A stretch of 64,000 nt of DNA. Origin: BMS3ABIN04 sp964553325. Its GTDB lineage: Bacteria; Bacteroidota; Ignavibacteria; Ignavibacteriales; Melioribacteraceae. Positions 36,015 through 44,968 of the stretch are shown here, one piece after another. Location: contig CAZKKI010000070.1 of the NCBI GenBank assembly GCA_964553325.1, positions 13,050 to 77,049 of the forward strand. Direction: 5' to 3'. Position 1 is the stretch's first letter. Each line of letters starts with the position of its first letter. Both the position numbers and the translations under genes were made by a program. A model generated the notes under the pieces. That model ran no database searches. It was not told where the DNA came from and worked only from the letters and a program-made list of their open reading frames with translations.

Positions 36015-36637
36015 TTTATTCCTATAGACATTGCTATAAAATACTGGGCGGCATAGTAGCTGCCCAGTATAAAAATTTCTGCAAATCTTATTTCTTTTGC
36101 AAATTTATTTATTGCCAACATTCCATCGGAAAGAATAAACAAAATTGCTCCGCATACGATAAATAGACTCGACGTATCGGTAAACGTAAAAAATCTATTT
36201 ACTGCCGTCCAAACCATAACCGAAGCAATAAACATGTAAACGATAACCGGAATTTTATATTTCCCCAGTCCGGATTGAATTAACAAATAAATAAAACCGG
36301 AAAATAATAAAATGGGAATCAACGATAAGTAAAAGGTCTTACTGCCGGAATAAAATGCGAAGGCGTAAAATATGTGCGTGATAAGAAAAGCAACGAGACC
36401 GTGTAAAAAATATTTTTCTTCGAACATTAATAAAACATCGCCCAAAAGGGAAAATATCAATCCGAATAATATTCCGATACCCAAAGCCGTTTTACCGCCC
36501 GAAAGATTCAAAACGGCAACTAAAATTATTAATATTGTAGTTAACGGTTTAAGTATGAAGAAAGCCTTACGGAATTTGTATTTTGCAAGTATCGTTAAAA
36601 TGCTAAACAAAAATATTACAACGGGAATCATATTCAT
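36011..36637 (-). CDS. YhhN/TMEM86-family membrane protein (lysoplasmalogenase-like)
   Basis: 208 residues, about eight membrane helices. Family features are FFILKPLTTILII near the N-terminus, the acidic motif FSLLGDVLLMFEEKYFLHGLVAFLITHIFYA, and FILSDGMLAINKF later on. Characterised relatives in animals and some bacteria cleave the vinyl-ether bond of lysoplasmalogens; many bacterial members are untested. It follows the PDZ phosphatase gene by seven bases, so it is the last gene of the signalling operon. Its tail contains a 9-bp hairpin (36041-36070) that I take to be a coding coincidence. Confidence 0.82.
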   Translation of the reverse strand: MNMIPVVIFLFSILTILAKYKFRKAFFILKPLTTILIILVAVLNLSGGKTALGIGILFGLIFSLLGDVLLMFEEKYFLHGLVAFLITHIFYAFAFYSGSKTFYLSLIPILLFSGFIYLLIQSGLGKYKIPVIVYMFIASVMVWTAVNRFFTFTDTSSLFIVCGAILFILSDGMLAINKFAKEIRFAEIFILGSYYAAQYFIAMSIGIN

Positions 36638-36644
36638 CGGAATT

Positions 36645-39260
36645 TTAAGCCAGGCGTGACGACGGATTAATAAAATCGTCCGACCGCGATTTATAAATTT
36701 CGTTAATTTGTTTTGTTACTTTGATAACAACCAAAGTCAAATCGTCGTTAACATTATTTCCGTTTTGAAAATGATTAACATTATCCGTTATTTTTTGTAG
36801 TATTCTTTTAGCATCGAGCGAACCGTTGTCCTTCAAAATTTTTTCCAATCTTTTTTCACCGAACATTTGTTTATTTCCATTCATTGCCTCTTCGATTCCA
36901 TCCGTGGTAAATAAAAATAAATCGTTAGGCGCCAAATGAATTTCCAATTCGGAAAGTGCAGAATCAAAAACCTCCCCTTTTTCCAATCCCAAACCCAAAC
37001 CTTTCGGAACGAAGGATTTTACTTCCCCGTCTCTTAAAAGTTTAACCGGAGTGTGCCCCGCCCTGCTAATTTTAACGATTTTATCCGAAGTATCGAAAAG
37101 TGCGATTGTTGCGGTAATAAACCATTGTTTATCCAAATTCTCGAACATGTGTTTATTTAAATCTATCAAAATATCTTTAGGGGTTTTGTTACCGGTACAA
37201 TAAAGCCGGATCATAGTTTGCAATTTAGACATATAAAACGAAGCCGAAAGACCTTTCCCCGAAACATCGGCTATTACAACAAATATTTTTGTAGGAGATA
37301 CTTTTATTAAATCGTAATAATCTCCGCCAACGTGCATAGCCGGCTGCATAAAACCCGCAATATCCAAGCCCCGAACAGAAGGAATTTCTTGAGGAAGCAA
37401 TTGCTGTTGTATTTTTTTTGCAACGATTAAATCTCTTTCCAATTTTATCTTTTCTGTTTCAGCTTCGTAAAGTCTTGCATTCTCAATCGAAATTGCCGTT
37501 TGATTAGCGGCTGCAACTAGTAATTCCAAATCCTTTCCGGCAAATTGCGCTCCGGAATGTTTCAAGCCGAACAAAAGCATTCCGTTTATTGAAGTTTTAT
37601 TTATTAACGGAATTACAATGTAAATTCCCTCATTAATCAACCGTTCGTTAACTTCGGGGAAAACATTATCGAATTCGCTTCTTTCAAATACCGGATATTG
37701 CCCTCCTTCGGTTTTGCGGTTCAAGTAATCCAGTAATCTATCGATATTGCATTTGAATTTTAATTTGTTGTTTTCGAAACCGAAACTTCTTACCAAACTA
37801 CATTCACCAGAGGTATTTTCTTTTATAACAATACCGAACTTTTCAAGTTTAAGAGAATCGACAAACGTATTTAATACCGAATCCAAAATATTTTCGAGCC
37901 CGACTATGGTAGAAATATTATTTGAAAATTCCAGTAACACTTTACGATAAGCAAATTGCTCGGGGTAGAACTTGCGTGTAATTATTTCTTGAAATCTATC
38001 TTTTGTGGATTGAAAAACTATCGAAAAAACAATAAAGATAACGGCGGCAATTAATCCTTGATATTCCGTTGCAATGGCTTGACTAATTTTTTGACCGAGA
38101 ATATAAATCACCAAAAAATAAATTCCGGCAATGGAAACTGTTGCAACACCGTACATTAACGTATTTTTCACTACATCGGAAACATCCAACAATGAATACT
38201 TAAAAATGGAATAGCCGAAAGCGACGGGTAAAACAACGATTAAAATAATCGGCATAAAATATTCGGGAGAATTGAATATCGATCCCGCTAAAACACTTGC
38301 CAATGTGTTAACATAAATTATGGACAACAAAGCAATCGCATAACTTACTAATATTATAAAAACCGGATTTTTCTCACTTTTATTGTCTAACCTTAGATAA
38401 CTTATAAATAAAGATATAAAACCTATAATAAAACTCAATCCGAACAACAGATTAAAGAAGGAAATTAAATACATGTTCAGTTTATAAGACGAATGCGACG
38501 TGTAAACGTACAACAACTTAATAACAATCATTCCGCCAATTAAAAACAACGGTAACCCTAAAAGAATCGATTTCGTGATTTTCTTTTCCACAAACTTAAA
38601 CGGTTTGGGGAATATCCAGAAAAAGTAAACGTAAACAAAGGGTAAAATAAGTGCGGCGGTGGAAGTAACAAAATCGATTAGAACAAGTAGCCATTTAATT
38701 TTCCAAATAGGATTTATAGACGGTATGCTTGCAATCAAAACCCACATGGAATTGATAACAAACAAAACACCGATGGAATAAAACAAACGTTGCGCCCTTC
38801 CGTTCGGCTTGGACGAAATAACGACATAACCGACCAACAACCAAAACAATGCCAGCAATACAAAACTGAAGCCAGCAAAGTTAATAAGCTTTTTAATTTT
38901 AACTTTCGTTTCAATAATCTTCCCGTTACGAATTATTGTGTAAGTTGCGGAATCCCCTTTCGCAAGCCGGTCAATTGCTTTGGAAGCTGTAAAGAGACTA
39001 TTAATTTTTTGACCGTTAATTTCCAAAAGCCGGTCGCCGTCTCTTATTCCTGCCTGCCAAGTAACGCCTCCCTCTTTAACCAAATCGAAAACAAAGATGG
39101 TACTGTCGGGTGAAATTTGTTTGGGAACCCAAAGACATTCGTCGTTCGAACGAGGTGTTACTTCGAAAATAAAATAGAGATTGATAAATGCAATTACGGA
39201 TAAAATCAACGTAACCGGGAAAAGTAATTTATTTCCGTATTTCATAAACTTTTCGTTCAT
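36645..39260 (-). CDS. Membrane SpoIIE-type phosphatase with PDZ and GAF domains
   Basis: 871 residues: N-terminal membrane helix (about 12-33), PDZ domain (about 45-120, KEGGVTWQAGIRDGDRLLEINGQKI), a block of roughly eight membrane helices (about 126-405), GAF domain (about 440-600), a linker helix (ERDLIVAKKIQQQLLPQ), and a PP2C/SpoIIE phosphatase domain (about 620-860) with GGDYYD, ADVSGKG and TTDGIEEA metal-site motifs. SpoIIE/RsbU phosphatases remove phosphate from STAS anti-sigma antagonists. The periplasmic-facing PDZ suggests sensing of an envelope protein or peptide, which is inference. Four-base ATGA overlap with the gene before it. Confidence 0.87.
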   Translation of the reverse strand: MNEKFMKYGNKLLFPVTLILSVIAFINLYFIFEVTPRSNDECLWVPKQISPDSTIFVFDLVKEGGVTWQAGIRDGDRLLEINGQKINSLFTASKAIDRLAKGDSATYTIIRNGKIIETKVKIKKLINFAGFSFVLLALFWLLVGYVVISSKPNGRAQRLFYSIGVLFVINSMWVLIASIPSINPIWKIKWLLVLIDFVTSTAALILPFVYVYFFWIFPKPFKFVEKKITKSILLGLPLFLIGGMIVIKLLYVYTSHSSYKLNMYLISFFNLLFGLSFIIGFISLFISYLRLDNKSEKNPVFIILVSYAIALLSIIYVNTLASVLAGSIFNSPEYFMPIILIVVLPVAFGYSIFKYSLLDVSDVVKNTLMYGVATVSIAGIYFLVIYILGQKISQAIATEYQGLIAAVIFIVFSIVFQSTKDRFQEIITRKFYPEQFAYRKVLLEFSNNISTIVGLENILDSVLNTFVDSLKLEKFGIVIKENTSGECSLVRSFGFENNKLKFKCNIDRLLDYLNRKTEGGQYPVFERSEFDNVFPEVNERLINEGIYIVIPLINKTSINGMLLFGLKHSGAQFAGKDLELLVAAANQTAISIENARLYEAETEKIKLERDLIVAKKIQQQLLPQEIPSVRGLDIAGFMQPAMHVGGDYYDLIKVSPTKIFVVIADVSGKGLSASFYMSKLQTMIRLYCTGNKTPKDILIDLNKHMFENLDKQWFITATIALFDTSDKIVKISRAGHTPVKLLRDGEVKSFVPKGLGLGLEKGEVFDSALSELEIHLAPNDLFLFTTDGIEEAMNGNKQMFGEKRLEKILKDNGSLDAKRILQKITDNVNHFQNGNNVNDDLTLVVIKVTKQINEIYKSRSDDFINPSSRLA

Positions 39261-40939
39261 TCTTTTACCTTAATAACGCAACAAGTAATATCGTCCGATT
39301 GTTCCGCACCCCAAGTATGTTCATTTACATCGTCAATTATTTTGTTTAGAATTTCCTTTGCCGAACCGTCCGCATTATCCAAAATTAATTTTTCCAATCT
39401 CTCATCCGAATATTCGTTCTTTTCGGTATCCATTGCTTCCGTAATGCCGTCGGTGAACATCACAATTACATCACCCTTTTCCAACTGCACCGTTTCGAAT
39501 TGATAATCGATTACTGTGGTCATCACGCCTAAAATCATTCCGCCGATTTTAAGTTTTATTATATTTCCGTTTCTAACAAGAATCGGTGGATTGTGTCCGG
39601 CATTAACATAAGTAAAAGTTTTTTCTCCGGTATTCAAAATTCCCCAGAAAAACGTTATGAAACTTCCCATCGTCGTATTTTCGGACACTAAATCGTTTAT
39701 CAAGTTAGACGCTTCAACAAGGGGAATGTTTTGTTTGATAATAGCTTTAAGAAAAGCTTGCAAATTAGCCATCAAAAGAGCCGCTTGAACACCTTTTCCG
39801 GAGACATCGGCAATGGCAATCAACACGTTATTATGATCAATTTGTATTACGTCGTAGTAATCACCGCCCACTTGTTTGGCTGTTTTGTTATAAGCGGCAA
39901 TTTCAACATTATCAAAAACCGGTATTTTCTTAGGGAGCAAATTTTTTTGGATTGTTCGTGCCAACTCCAAATCTTTTTCCAGTTTTTGTTTTTCCAAAGC
40001 TTCTTTAAAAAGCCTGCTGTTTTCGATGGAAATTACGGCAAGGCTTGCTACTGAAGAAATATATTCCAAATCGGATTGGGAAAAAGGTTTACCGGTTAAA
40101 CGTTTCCCCAATAATATCACGCCTCTGACTACATTTTTAATAACCATGGGAACGGATAGAACAAAGCCCGCATTATAAAGTTCGGGTAGTTTTTCTTTCA
40201 GTTCGTTTCCGTACAAAATTTCGTTCGATTCGAAAATATTATTCGAATTAATAATATTTAACAGTTTATCTTTCTTTATATTCGATTCCAAAATTTTCGG
40301 TGTTTCTTTATCTTTTACCAATACGGCAAATTGCGAAACCAACATCTGGGCAATCACCGAAAAAACAAGCAGTTTGCTTACTCTTTCTTCTTCCAAAATA
40401 CCGCTGAATTCTTTACTTAAATCGAACAACGAACTCAGCTGGTTAATTTTTGCATCCAAATTCAAGTTCACTTTTTTTAGCTTTTCGAGAGTTAGTGTAT
40501 TTTCAATTGCCGTGCTGCTAATATTTACAAGGGTTTTAAGAAATTGTCTATCGTCTTCCGAATATTCTTGCTTCGTTATTTTTTGTCCGAGAATAACAAC
40601 GCCTAATTTTTCGGAAGAAGTGCTTATTTTTTCGTAGAGCACAAAGCCGTATTTTTTAAGGAACTCTATAAATTCTTTATTTTTATCAAAATCATTAATA
40701 TTTACGACGGGAAAATTTTGCGGAACATCACTACTTATACCTTTAAAATATGTAATCTTTAAATTTTTATTATCATCCGTAAGCGCAACAATTCCTTTGG
40801 TTGTTTGCAATTTAGCAAAGACGGTTAGCAATAAGTTGTTCAGAATAAAATCCAGCTTTAAGCTTGAATTTACCGTATTCGAAAAATCAACCAACGCCGA
40901 GAGATTGCGAAGAGCCGAATCGTTTTTTTGAGAATTCAT
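39257..40939 (-). CDS. Soluble SpoIIE-type phosphatase with two GAF domains
   Basis: 560 residues with no membrane segment. GAF-like domain 1 spans about 25-160 and GAF-like domain 2 about 185-315. A coiled linker (KQKLEKDLELARTIQKNLLPKK) leads to the PP2C/SpoIIE phosphatase (about 345-558) with GGDYYDV, ADVSGKGVQAAL, YVNAGHNPP and FTDGITEAMD. It begins seven bases after the RsbW-like gene. Two GAF domains suggest sensing of a cytosolic small molecule. Expected substrate: one of the two STAS proteins encoded nearby. Confidence 0.87.
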   Translation of the reverse strand: MNSQKNDSALRNLSALVDFSNTVNSSLKLDFILNNLLLTVFAKLQTTKGIVALTDDNKNLKITYFKGISSDVPQNFPVVNINDFDKNKEFIEFLKKYGFVLYEKISTSSEKLGVVILGQKITKQEYSEDDRQFLKTLVNISSTAIENTLTLEKLKKVNLNLDAKINQLSSLFDLSKEFSGILEEERVSKLLVFSVIAQMLVSQFAVLVKDKETPKILESNIKKDKLLNIINSNNIFESNEILYGNELKEKLPELYNAGFVLSVPMVIKNVVRGVILLGKRLTGKPFSQSDLEYISSVASLAVISIENSRLFKEALEKQKLEKDLELARTIQKNLLPKKIPVFDNVEIAAYNKTAKQVGGDYYDVIQIDHNNVLIAIADVSGKGVQAALLMANLQAFLKAIIKQNIPLVEASNLINDLVSENTTMGSFITFFWGILNTGEKTFTYVNAGHNPPILVRNGNIIKLKIGGMILGVMTTVIDYQFETVQLEKGDVIVMFTDGITEAMDTEKNEYSDERLEKLILDNADGSAKEILNKIIDDVNEHTWGAEQSDDITCCVIKVKE

Positions 40940-40946
40940 TGGATTA

Positions 40947-41378
40947 TTATAAATATTTCACTAAGGTTACACGATTGCGATTACCGGAAAGATGACTGTA
41001 TTTTACTTCATCCATTAGTTTACGCATTAAAAATATTCCGAGTCCGCCTACTCTTTTTTCTTTGTGGTATTCTTCCAAATCCGGTTCCGGAATTACCGTT
41101 ACATCGAATTTTTCGCCTTTATCCGTAATAACCACAAAGAACTTATTGTTTCTACATTTTATATTAATATCTATTTCCCCTTCCGGTGAATATTTGTAAG
41201 CGTGTTTTATAACATTGGTACAAGCTTCATCCACCGCAAGAATTATCTCGCCTATCATTTCTTTTTTTAGTTTACACTCAATTGCGGTTTTATGTATAAA
41301 ATCCCTAATCCGAGAAAGATTATCGGTAGTACTTTTAACTTTTAGCTTTCTGTTTATTTCTTTTATTTTGGTTTTCAA
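40947..41378 (-). CDS. RsbW/SpoIIAB-like anti-sigma serine kinase
   Basis: 143 residues of HATPase_c fold. The N box is AVDEACTNVIKHAY (D50-N55), the G1 box DKGEKFD (86-92) and the G2 box RVGGLGIFLMRKLMDEV. These are the ATP-binding features of anti-sigma kinases that phosphorylate a STAS partner and hold a sigma factor. It starts four bases after the STAS gene, the same neighbour order as rsbV-rsbW in Bacillus. Its target sigma factor is not known; the ECF sigma gene in the same operon is the nearest candidate. Confidence 0.88.
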   Translation of the reverse strand: MKTKIKEINRKLKVKSTTDNLSRIRDFIHKTAIECKLKKEMIGEIILAVDEACTNVIKHAYKYSPEGEIDINIKCRNNKFFVVITDKGEKFDVTVIPEPDLEEYHKEKRVGGLGIFLMRKLMDEVKYSHLSGNRNRVTLVKYL

Positions 41379-41382
41379 AATA

Positions 41383-41733
41383 TTACTGCTCGTTAAATTT
41401 GTTAATCGCTTCTTTTTCGTGGTCGTAAAATTCGTAAAGCATGGGGAACCCCAAAAGGTCGAATATATTATACACTTCCTTTTTTAGGTTGGCAAATTTT
41501 ATATCGCCGCCATTATCCCTCATCGTTTCTATATAAGCCATAAACACGCCTAAACCGGCACTGCTTATATAATTTAAATCTTTAAGATTGACTACAACCT
41601 TGTATTTTTTATCGTCAATCAATTTGTTAAATGCATCTTCAAGTTCCGGAGCGGTGTGAGCATCCAAATAACCTTTAACATCAAGAATATGCACAGAACC
41701 GTCGGATCTGGTTTGAACGTTAAATTCAGTCAT
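41383..41733 (-). CDS. STAS-domain anti-sigma factor antagonist
   Basis: 116 residues, RsbV/SpoIIAA type. The conserved loop reads NYISSAGLGVFM, with the phosphorylatable serine at S58 and a serine (S57) where RsbV has Asp. TAPELEDAFNKLI and VVVNLKDLNY are typical of the fold. Unphosphorylated, such proteins bind the kinase and free its sigma partner. The start codon overlaps the stop of the preceding phosphatase by one base. Confidence 0.9.
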   Translation of the reverse strand: MTEFNVQTRSDGSVHILDVKGYLDAHTAPELEDAFNKLIDDKKYKVVVNLKDLNYISSAGLGVFMAYIETMRDNGGDIKFANLKKEVYNIFDLLGFPMLYEFYDHEKEAINKFNEQ

Positions 41734-43778
41734 TAATTTTCTCCGTCCAACTTATTATTAAATTTCCACTTAAATATAACAAGAGTAATATCATCGTGTT
41801 GGGTATTTCCTTTTGCAAACAATGAAATTTCTTTAATAATTTTTCCCGATAAATCATCGGTGGAAGTTTCACTGTTTATATTTATTAATTGCTGTAACCT
41901 TCCGTAACCGAATTCTTCGTTTTGTGAATTTTTGGATTCGTTTATTCCATCGGTAAATAAAACCACAATATCATTATTTTCCAACCGTATTTCCATTTCT
42001 TCCAATGTTTTTCTAAAATCGGATGTGGAACCGATGCCCAATCCGATACCACGAGGAACATAAGACTTGATTCCGGAATTATGTTTATGCAGTACGGGTG
42101 CATGACCGGCGCGGGCAAATTTGAATTTACCCGTTTTAACATTTAACACTCCGTAAATTGCCGTCACAAAAGATTTTTTATCCAAACTTTTTTTCAAAAT
42201 TTCATTTGCTTGAACAAGAACTTCCTTGGGCGAAAGATTTATTTTCGATAAAGATTCGAAAATTCCTTTAACTTCCGCCATAATGAAAGCAGCTTGGATA
42301 CCTTTGCCCGAAACATCCGCAATTACAAAAGCATAATTTTCGTTATCGATTTTAAAGAAATCGTAATAATCGCCGCCTACTTCGAAAGCCGGAATAAACG
42401 ATGCGGAAATTTCCAAGTGGGGGAAATCCGGTTTTTCTTTCGGTAAAATTTTGCGTTGTATTTCCCTTGCCACATCCAATTCTTTTTCCATTCGCTCTTT
42501 CTCAATCGATTGCTCGATTAATTTGGAATTCTCTATGGCCACGGCGGCATAATCGGCAAATGCATTGATTGCAACTTTGTCTTCCTTATCGAAACCGAGA
42601 CTTTGACGCTTGGCGGTAAAAAGAAAGCCGATATTTTTTCCGTGAATGTTTAAGGGGGCAACAATAATAGATTGAAATTTTAACGAGCGTAAAAAATCGA
42701 ATTTTTCGAGCGAGTTTAATTCGGTTATTTCATCCGTTTTAATCATTTCCGAATTGAAGAGAGTTACGGTTATTCTTTCCGCTTCTTCCTTTTCTATATT
42801 ATTTGCAGAGTTAACCTCAAGTGTGTTCTCAAAATTGGTTACCAACCAAGCGGAATGACAATTGCATACATCTTTTGTCATTTCGGTAATGGTATCGACC
42901 AACTCGTCAAAATCCAGAACTCGAGTAATCAGTTTGTTCAAATCCATCAACGATGTTAATTCTTGTGTTTTTCTGTCTATTGCCTCAGCCGTCGGTAGAT
43001 GAAACAAAGCGGTAAAGAAAACCACAACAAAATAAATTGTTCCGTACAGAAAAATTAAACCGGTAAGTTTACTTAATGCGGGAGAAAAAGCAGTAAGAAA
43101 GTTCGATTGTTGACTTTCCGTATAACCGAATACTGTTCCGAACAAAAGCATTAAAATTAATGAGAGCAAAAGTAAAGCTCTTTTTTGTTTTTTGGAAATA
43201 AATGCTATCCATGCAACTCGTATAGAATTTATTACGCCTACAGCAATTGCTATACCGGTTAACGATTCGCCTATAAAATCATATTCCGAACTATTATCAA
43301 AAATACCGCCGGTTACCGATGCTAAAATAAACAACACGACCATCGTGTTAAAATATAACGAGGGATTGCTTTTCTGGTGAGCAAAAAACAATTCGCGCAA
43401 CACTCCGAATACATAAGCGGTTGATCCGATGATTATAAAAGTAAAGGCATACCCGAGAAGCGAAGATGTAAAATCGTTTTTCGAGCTTAAGTAATCCGGC
43501 GACACGGTTAATAAAAAATAAACGAGGGCACCGAGAACCATCGAATTAATTAAAATTCCGATAGGCGACGATGCTTGACCGTAAACAAAATCGAATAAAA
43601 ATAAAGCCCATGCGAAAAACGTTATCACACCGATTAATTCGGTGAACAAGAAAAAAAGAATATTTCCATCCGAAGGGAAAACCAATTTAACAGTAACAAA
43701 GACAACGCTTGCAACAACCGCGGTTTCCAGTCTGCGTTTATTACTTAGATTGAAAAATTTCTGAAGAAAAAAATCCAT
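41733..43778 (-). CDS. Membrane SpoIIE-type phosphatase with GAF domain
   Basis: 681 residues. The N-terminal third (about 15-260) is about seven or eight membrane helices with no large extracytoplasmic domain. A GAF domain follows (about 275-425, SLMDLNKLITRVLDFDELVDTI, VAINAFADYAAVAIENSKL), then a linker helix (KERMEKELDVAREIQRKILPKE) and the PP2C/SpoIIE domain (about 455-675) with GGDYYDFF, ADVSGKGIQAAF, FARAGHAP and FTDGINESK. Second gene of the signalling operon, five bases after the sigma gene. A membrane- or lipid-linked signal is a possibility, not shown. Confidence 0.87.
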   Translation of the reverse strand: MDFFLQKFFNLSNKRRLETAVVASVVFVTVKLVFPSDGNILFFLFTELIGVITFFAWALFLFDFVYGQASSPIGILINSMVLGALVYFLLTVSPDYLSSKNDFTSSLLGYAFTFIIIGSTAYVFGVLRELFFAHQKSNPSLYFNTMVVLFILASVTGGIFDNSSEYDFIGESLTGIAIAVGVINSIRVAWIAFISKKQKRALLLLSLILMLLFGTVFGYTESQQSNFLTAFSPALSKLTGLIFLYGTIYFVVVFFTALFHLPTAEAIDRKTQELTSLMDLNKLITRVLDFDELVDTITEMTKDVCNCHSAWLVTNFENTLEVNSANNIEKEEAERITVTLFNSEMIKTDEITELNSLEKFDFLRSLKFQSIIVAPLNIHGKNIGFLFTAKRQSLGFDKEDKVAINAFADYAAVAIENSKLIEQSIEKERMEKELDVAREIQRKILPKEKPDFPHLEISASFIPAFEVGGDYYDFFKIDNENYAFVIADVSGKGIQAAFIMAEVKGIFESLSKINLSPKEVLVQANEILKKSLDKKSFVTAIYGVLNVKTGKFKFARAGHAPVLHKHNSGIKSYVPRGIGLGIGSTSDFRKTLEEMEIRLENNDIVVLFTDGINESKNSQNEEFGYGRLQQLININSETSTDDLSGKIIKEISLFAKGNTQHDDITLVIFKWKFNNKLDGEN

Positions 43779-43783
43779 TTATC

Positions 43784-44377
43784 TCACAATAAATCTTTTT
43801 GAAAAGGTTCTAAAATGATACGCAGTGCTTGCCTTGCACGGAAAATCCTCGATTTAATCGTACCGACTTCCAATCCGAATTTATCTGCAATTTCTTTATA
43901 ACTCAATCCGTCGATATCTCTAAGTATTAAAGGTTCTCTAAGTTTATCGGGCAATTTATCGATTGCTTTCCTTACCATTTGGGAAATATCGATATTTTCC
44001 GATTTTGTACGGGAACGAAGGTGATATTCATGTTCGTCAATCGGCGAAAAAATGCTGCGTACTTTTTTCTTTCTCAAATAATCTTTACACTTATTAACCG
44101 TTACCCGGTACAACCAAGTTGTAAATTTGGATTCGTATCTGAAATTACTTAACATTTTAAAAGCACTGATAAAAACATCTTGGGAAATGTCGTCCGAGTA
44201 ATCAACGTCACCAAGTGTTAAATAAATCAAGTTCCTCACCTTTTCCTTATGTTTTAATACCAGCTTTGTAAAAGCCGCTTCGTTTCCATTTTGAAATTGT
44301 CGAATCAATTCGAAATCTTCATCTTCGAAAGACGAATGTTTTTCGGAATTTGAATTTGTTTTTCCGTTTTCGCTCAA
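43784..44377 (-). CDS. ECF-type RNA polymerase sigma factor
   Basis: 197 residues. Sigma-2 region (about 24-100): AFTKLVLKHKEKVRNLIY, DISQDVFISAFKML and FTTWLYRVTVNKCKDYLR. Sigma-4 region (about 130-187): LPDKLREPLILRDIDGLSYKEIADKFGLEVGTIKSRIFRARQALR. Group close to SigE/RpoE-like factors. The start is taken as TTG at 44377; the frame has no ATG between there and the stop upstream. The N-terminal 20 residues are Ser, Asn and Glu-rich and may be disordered. No zinc anti-sigma gene is beside it. Instead it heads an operon of partner-switching regulators, an unusual pairing for an ECF factor. Confidence 0.88.
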   Translation of the reverse strand: MSENGKTNSNSEKHSSFEDEDFELIRQFQNGNEAAFTKLVLKHKEKVRNLIYLTLGDVDYSDDISQDVFISAFKMLSNFRYESKFTTWLYRVTVNKCKDYLRKKKVRSIFSPIDEHEYHLRSRTKSENIDISQMVRKAIDKLPDKLREPLILRDIDGLSYKEIADKFGLEVGTIKSRIFRARQALRIILEPFQKDLL

Positions 44378-44607
44378 TTTTAGACGTAATCCCGTACTTT
44401 TTGTTTCATTGTTTCAAAAGATTTAAAACGATGTATAAACGAACTTTTACCGTTTGTAAACGTCAAATTACAAAAATTTCTTTCATTTTTCGGAAAGAAT
44501 ACCTAACTTAAATAAACGTAAATTTAGTATAATTTGTTAAATCCTCATAACAAATTAAGCAATTCCGATAAATGATTAACAATTAACATAAAAATTCAGA
44601 GGTCATC

Positions 44608-44952
44608 ATGAAAATTAAAACTCACGAACATTATAACGCCGTTGTAATCGAATTAAAAGGAAATGTTATGGGCGGACCCGATGCGGAAGAATTCAGCAAA
44701 TTACTTCATAAATTACTTGACGAAGGGAAAAAGAATGTGGTTGTTGATTTGGCAAATGTTAAATTTATGAATAGTTCGGGTTTGGGAATGTTAATCAGCG
44801 GTTACACTACTATGAAGAACGGAGGCGGTTCATTGGTACTTGCAAACGCTACGGAAAAAATCAACAGCTTGCTGGTAATTACCAAATTAATTACCATATT
44901 CGAGAATTTCGATTCCGTCGAAGAAGCCGTTAAAAGTTTTTCTAAAAAATAA
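44608..44952 (+). CDS. STAS-domain anti-sigma factor antagonist, second copy
   Basis: 114 residues. Phosphorylation loop KFMNSSGLGMLI, with the aligned serine at S56; otherwise typical (VVVDLANVKF, TTMKNGGGSLVLAN). It is divergent from the sigma-factor operon with a 230-base gap, and has its own AGAGGT ribosome site. It differs clearly from the STAS gene in the operon, so it may report to a different kinase or compete for the same one. Confidence 0.9.
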   Translation: MKIKTHEHYNAVVIELKGNVMGGPDAEEFSKLLHKLLDEGKKNVVVDLANVKFMNSSGLGMLISGYTTMKNGGGSLVLANATEKINSLLVITKLITIFENFDSVEEAVKSFSKK

Positions 44953-44968
44953 ATCGTAATATTTTATC

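Noticed and set aside
36041..36070. 9-bp perfect inverted repeat in the end of the YhhN-like gene
   Set aside because: It lies in coding sequence with no good T tract on the plus strand; the minus-strand T run is short and precedes the stop codon. Probably chance.
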